Translations under genes and position numbers: made by a program | Shown here: piece by piece, positions 62,042 to 64,000 of the stretch | Numbering within the stretch: position 1 is the stretch's first letter | How the letters are laid out: each line of letters begins with the position of its first letter | Notes under the pieces: model-generated | Told to the model about the DNA's origin: nothing | Seen by the model: only the letters and a program-made list of their open reading frames with translations | Database searches by the model: none | Assembly: GCF_000195575.1 (NCBI RefSeq) | Contig: NC_015391.1 | Location: 2,406,363 to 2,470,362, forward strand | Direction of reading: 5' to 3' | Length of the DNA: 64,000 nucleotides | Origin: Carnobacterium sp. 17-4 | GTDB lineage: Bacteria; Bacillota; Bacilli; Lactobacillales; Carnobacteriaceae

Positions 62042-62845
62042 ATGACTTTTACAATGGAAAAATTTAGTTTAAATGAAAAAGTGGCTTTAGTTACAGGAGC
62101 TAGTTATGGAATTGGATTTTCAATTGCTTCTGCATTTGCAGAGGCTGGAGCAACAGTTGTATTTAATGATATTAATCAGGAATTAGTTAATAAAGGTTTA
62201 GCAAATTTTGAAGAAGCAGGAATTAAAGCTTATGGTTACGTATGCGATGTAACCAATGAATCAGCCGTTCAAGAATTAGTTGCAAAAGTAAAAGATGACG
62301 TTGGCATAATTGATATTTTAGTTAATAATGCTGGAATCATCAAGCGAATTCCTATGTTAGAAATGTCTACTGAAGACTTTCGTCAAGTAATTGATATTGA
62401 TCTAACGGGTCCATTTATTGTGGCTAAAGCAGTTTTACCAAATATGATTGAAAAAGGACACGGTAAAATTATCAACATCTGTTCAATGATGAGTGAATTA
62501 GGTCGAGAAACAGTATCTGCTTATGCGGCTGCTAAAGGTGGCTTAAAAATGTTGACACGTAATATCTGTTCTGAGTTTGGTGAAGCGAACATTCAATGTA
62601 ATGGAATTGGACCTGGGTATATTGCAACCCCACAAACAGCAGCATTACGAGAAATACAACCAGATGGTTCTCGTCATCCATTTGATCAATTTATTATTTC
62701 TAAAACACCCGCAGCACGTTGGGGTACTGCAGAAGATTTGCAAGGATCAGCAGTTTTCTTATCTTCAGAAGCATCCGATTTCGTAAACGGTCATGTATTG
62801 TATGTTGATGGTGGTATTCTAGCCTACATTGGTAAACAACCGTAA
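62042..62845 (+). CDS. SDR-family gluconate 5-dehydrogenase/KduD-like oxidoreductase
   Basis: A 267-aa classical short-chain dehydrogenase. The cofactor motif is TGASYGIGFSIASAF, NNAG is at LVNNAGIIKRIP, and the catalytic Tyr-x3-Lys is SAYAAAKGG. The end HVLYVDGGILAYIGKQP is typical of the gluconate 5-dehydrogenase/IdnO group of low-GC bacteria. The frame opens at 62024, but AAAGAGGTGG fits the ATG at 62042. With the galactitol-type PTS downstream it probably opens a sugar-acid or polyol catabolic operon. Substrate choice between gluconate and 2-deoxygluconate-type acids is open. Confidence 0.85.
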   Translation: MTFTMEKFSLNEKVALVTGASYGIGFSIASAFAEAGATVVFNDINQELVNKGLANFEEAGIKAYGYVCDVTNESAVQELVAKVKDDVGIIDILVNNAGIIKRIPMLEMSTEDFRQVIDIDLTGPFIVAKAVLPNMIEKGHGKIINICSMMSELGRETVSAYAAAKGGLKMLTRNICSEFGEANIQCNGIGPGYIATPQTAALREIQPDGSRHPFDQFIISKTPAARWGTAEDLQGSAVFLSSEASDFVNGHVLYVDGGILAYIGKQP

Positions 62846-62940
62846 CCTATTAAAGTTTTGAGAGATTGAGATACAGCCTTCTAGCTTTAACTTAAGTGGT
62901 ATATTCGACTTGTATTATAACCCTTTATTATATAAGTCTG

Positions 62941-63143
62941 AATAGTAAGTTATTATCCGAAAAGGTACTCTATCAAGGGAATCCAATCTCTTTTTTTAAA
63001 TTCATTTGTGAAAAAATTATAAAACGATAGAGATATGCTAGATTTTTATTATCCATTTAAATAGCAATTTATTATCCAAAAAATCTATCCCAGGTAACGT
63101 AATCTCTTTTTTTAAAAAACTTTGTGAATAAAATATAAAAAAA
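62941..63143 (+). repeat. Two degenerate direct copies of an ~80-base unit
   Basis: The first copy starts at 62941 (AATAGTAAGTTATTATCC) and the second at 63060 (AATAGCAATTTATTATCC). Both continue with CTATC, then AATCTCTTTTTTTAAA, a TTTGTGAA box and an AT-rich tail. They are 119 bases apart and fill the 311-base gap between the SDR and PTS genes. The second copy runs up to the ribosome site of the PTS gene. No known element matches. Confidence 0.6.
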
Positions 63144-63157
63144 TTGGAGTGAACTAT

Positions 63158-64000
63158 ATGGTAGTAATTGACTACATCATGAGTTTAGGTGCAAGTGTTA
63201 TGATGCCTATTCTATTCACGATTTTCGGCATTGTTTTAGGTTTAGGAGTTTCTAAATCTTTACGTGCTGGGATTTCAGTAGGAATTGGTTTTGTTGGTTT
63301 GAGTGTTATCACAAAATTATTAGCTGATAATTTAGGGCCTGCTGTAAATCAAATGGTTGAGATATATGGTCTAAATTTAAAAGTATTAGATATCGGATGG
63401 CCAGCAGCTGCTGCTGTTGCTTATGGAACACAAGTTGGTGCTATTGTGATTCCATTGGGCTTGTTAGTAAACATCATTATGTTATTAACTCGAACAACGA
63501 ATACAGTCAATATTGATTTGTGGAATTATTGGCACTTTGCTTTTATTGGTTCAATCGTTTCAATTGCAACAAACAGCTTTGTGTGGGGACTATTTGCAGT
63601 AGTTGTGACAGTTGCTATCACATTAGTTTCAGCTGATTTATCTCAAGGTAAGTTTGAAGAGTTTTATGGTGAAGAAATGAAAGGAATTTCCATTCCGCAA
63701 GCTTTCTGTGTAGGCTTTATCCCATTTGCAATCGCTACAGACTGGATTATTGAACGTATTCCTGGGCTGAGAAAAGTAGATTTAGATGCTAAAAAAATGC
63801 AAGAAAAATTTGGGATCATTGGGGAACCCTTATTTTTAGGGATTATTGTAGGAGTTGGTTTAGGATTTATTGCCCAATATTCAATTGCTCAATCTCTAAG
63901 TCTAGGGATTACAATGTCCGCAGTAATGGTCCTAATCCCTAAGATTACAGGACAATTTATAGAAGGATTGAATCCTATTTCTAAAAGATCTCAAGTATTG
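63158..64000 (+). CDS. PTS galactitol-type permease IIC (partial)
   Basis: The first 281 codons of a galactitol-family IIC, cut by the window end. The start MVVIDYIMSLGASVMMPILFTIFG-like N-terminus follows TTGGAGTG. Diagnostic segments are GIVLGLGVSKSLRAGISVGIGF, AYGTQVGAIVIPLGLLVNI and the EEMKGISIPQAFCVGFIPFA stretch near residue 180. There are several hydrophobic helices. Members of this family import polyols or sugar acids when next to an SDR. The IIA and IIB genes are probably just outside the window. Confidence 0.88.
   Translation, partial: MVVIDYIMSLGASVMMPILFTIFGIVLGLGVSKSLRAGISVGIGFVGLSVITKLLADNLGPAVNQMVEIYGLNLKVLDIGWPAAAAVAYGTQVGAIVIPLGLLVNIIMLLTRTTNTVNIDLWNYWHFAFIGSIVSIATNSFVWGLFAVVVTVAITLVSADLSQGKFEEFYGEEMKGISIPQAFCVGFIPFAIATDWIIERIPGLRKVDLDAKKMQEKFGIIGEPLFLGIIVGVGLGFIAQYSIAQSLSLGITMSAVMVLIPKITGQFIEGLNPISKRSQVL

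Overview
The window is a 64 kb piece of a low-GC Gram-positive chromosome. It is most likely from the Lactobacillales, close to Carnobacteriaceae or Enterococcaceae. That placement rests on AT-rich DNA, strong purine-rich ribosome binding sites, cre-type catabolite sites, many fructose-family PTS operons with PRD regulators, and lipoprotein peptide-binding proteins. I found no tRNA, rRNA, insertion sequence, integrase or CRISPR array. Many starts were moved from the longest open frame to the ATG, GTG or TTG that follows a good Shine-Dalgarno sequence.

Layout. 1-1.9 kb: end of a shikimate operon (aroA, aroC, chorismate mutase). 1.9-6.5 kb: first endonuclease III copy, a short Ric-like protein with an FNR/Flp-like site, a bacterial PH-domain protein, and a four-gene sulfur-trafficking operon (rhodanese, CoA-disulfide/persulfide reductase-rhodanese, rhodanese, CstR-type persulfide sensor). 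6.6-10.7 kb: a cupin, a FetAB-like metal-export ABC pair, and a convergent P1B4 metal-efflux ATPase preceded by a NiCo/Fe(II)-type (czcD) riboswitch. 10.9-15.4 kb: GH114-like lipoprotein, glutathionyl-hydroquinone reductase-like protein, HxlR/QorB divergent pair, deoC. 15.6-18.9 kb: two Gfo/Idh/MocA oxidoreductases separated by a folded non-coding element, and an RpiR regulator. 19-24.1 kb: a PTS operon with an AlsE-like allulose-6-phosphate epimerase, a duplicated IIB gene and a regulator whose IIA domain is a separate gene. 24.4-30.4 kb: PHP phosphatase, mntH remnant, nucleoid-associated protein, kdgT, msrA, gene debris and a second endonuclease III copy.

30.6-39.9 kb holds the most unusual locus: seven tightly coupled genes for a CarS-like CDP-archaeol synthase, two PEP-synthase-like dikinases (the first apparently starting at ATC), a CDP-alcohol phosphatidyltransferase, a phosphatidylserine-decarboxylase-like protein, a UbiA prenyltransferase and a long GNAT acyltransferase. 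Four of these match successive steps of archaeal ether-phospholipid synthesis. The locus therefore looks like an undescribed pathway for a modified, possibly prenyl-ether, aminophospholipid or glycolipid.

40-43.2 kb: a small redox cluster (SDR, aldo-keto reductase, acetyltransferase) divergent from a LysR regulator. 43.5-50 kb: an alpha-mannosidase (MngB-like) PTS operon with a fused PRD activator and a perfect-consensus cre site. 50.3-58.9 kb: an oligopeptide ABC operon with two M20 peptidases, preceded by a leader peptide carrying an Ile-Ile-Leu-Leu-Ile run and a four-segment attenuator, which implies control by branched-chain amino acid supply. 59-64 kb: a YdeI-family gene, an esterase, a small zinc-ribbon protein, and the start of a sugar-acid or galactitol operon (SDR and galactitol-type PTS IIC, cut by the window end).
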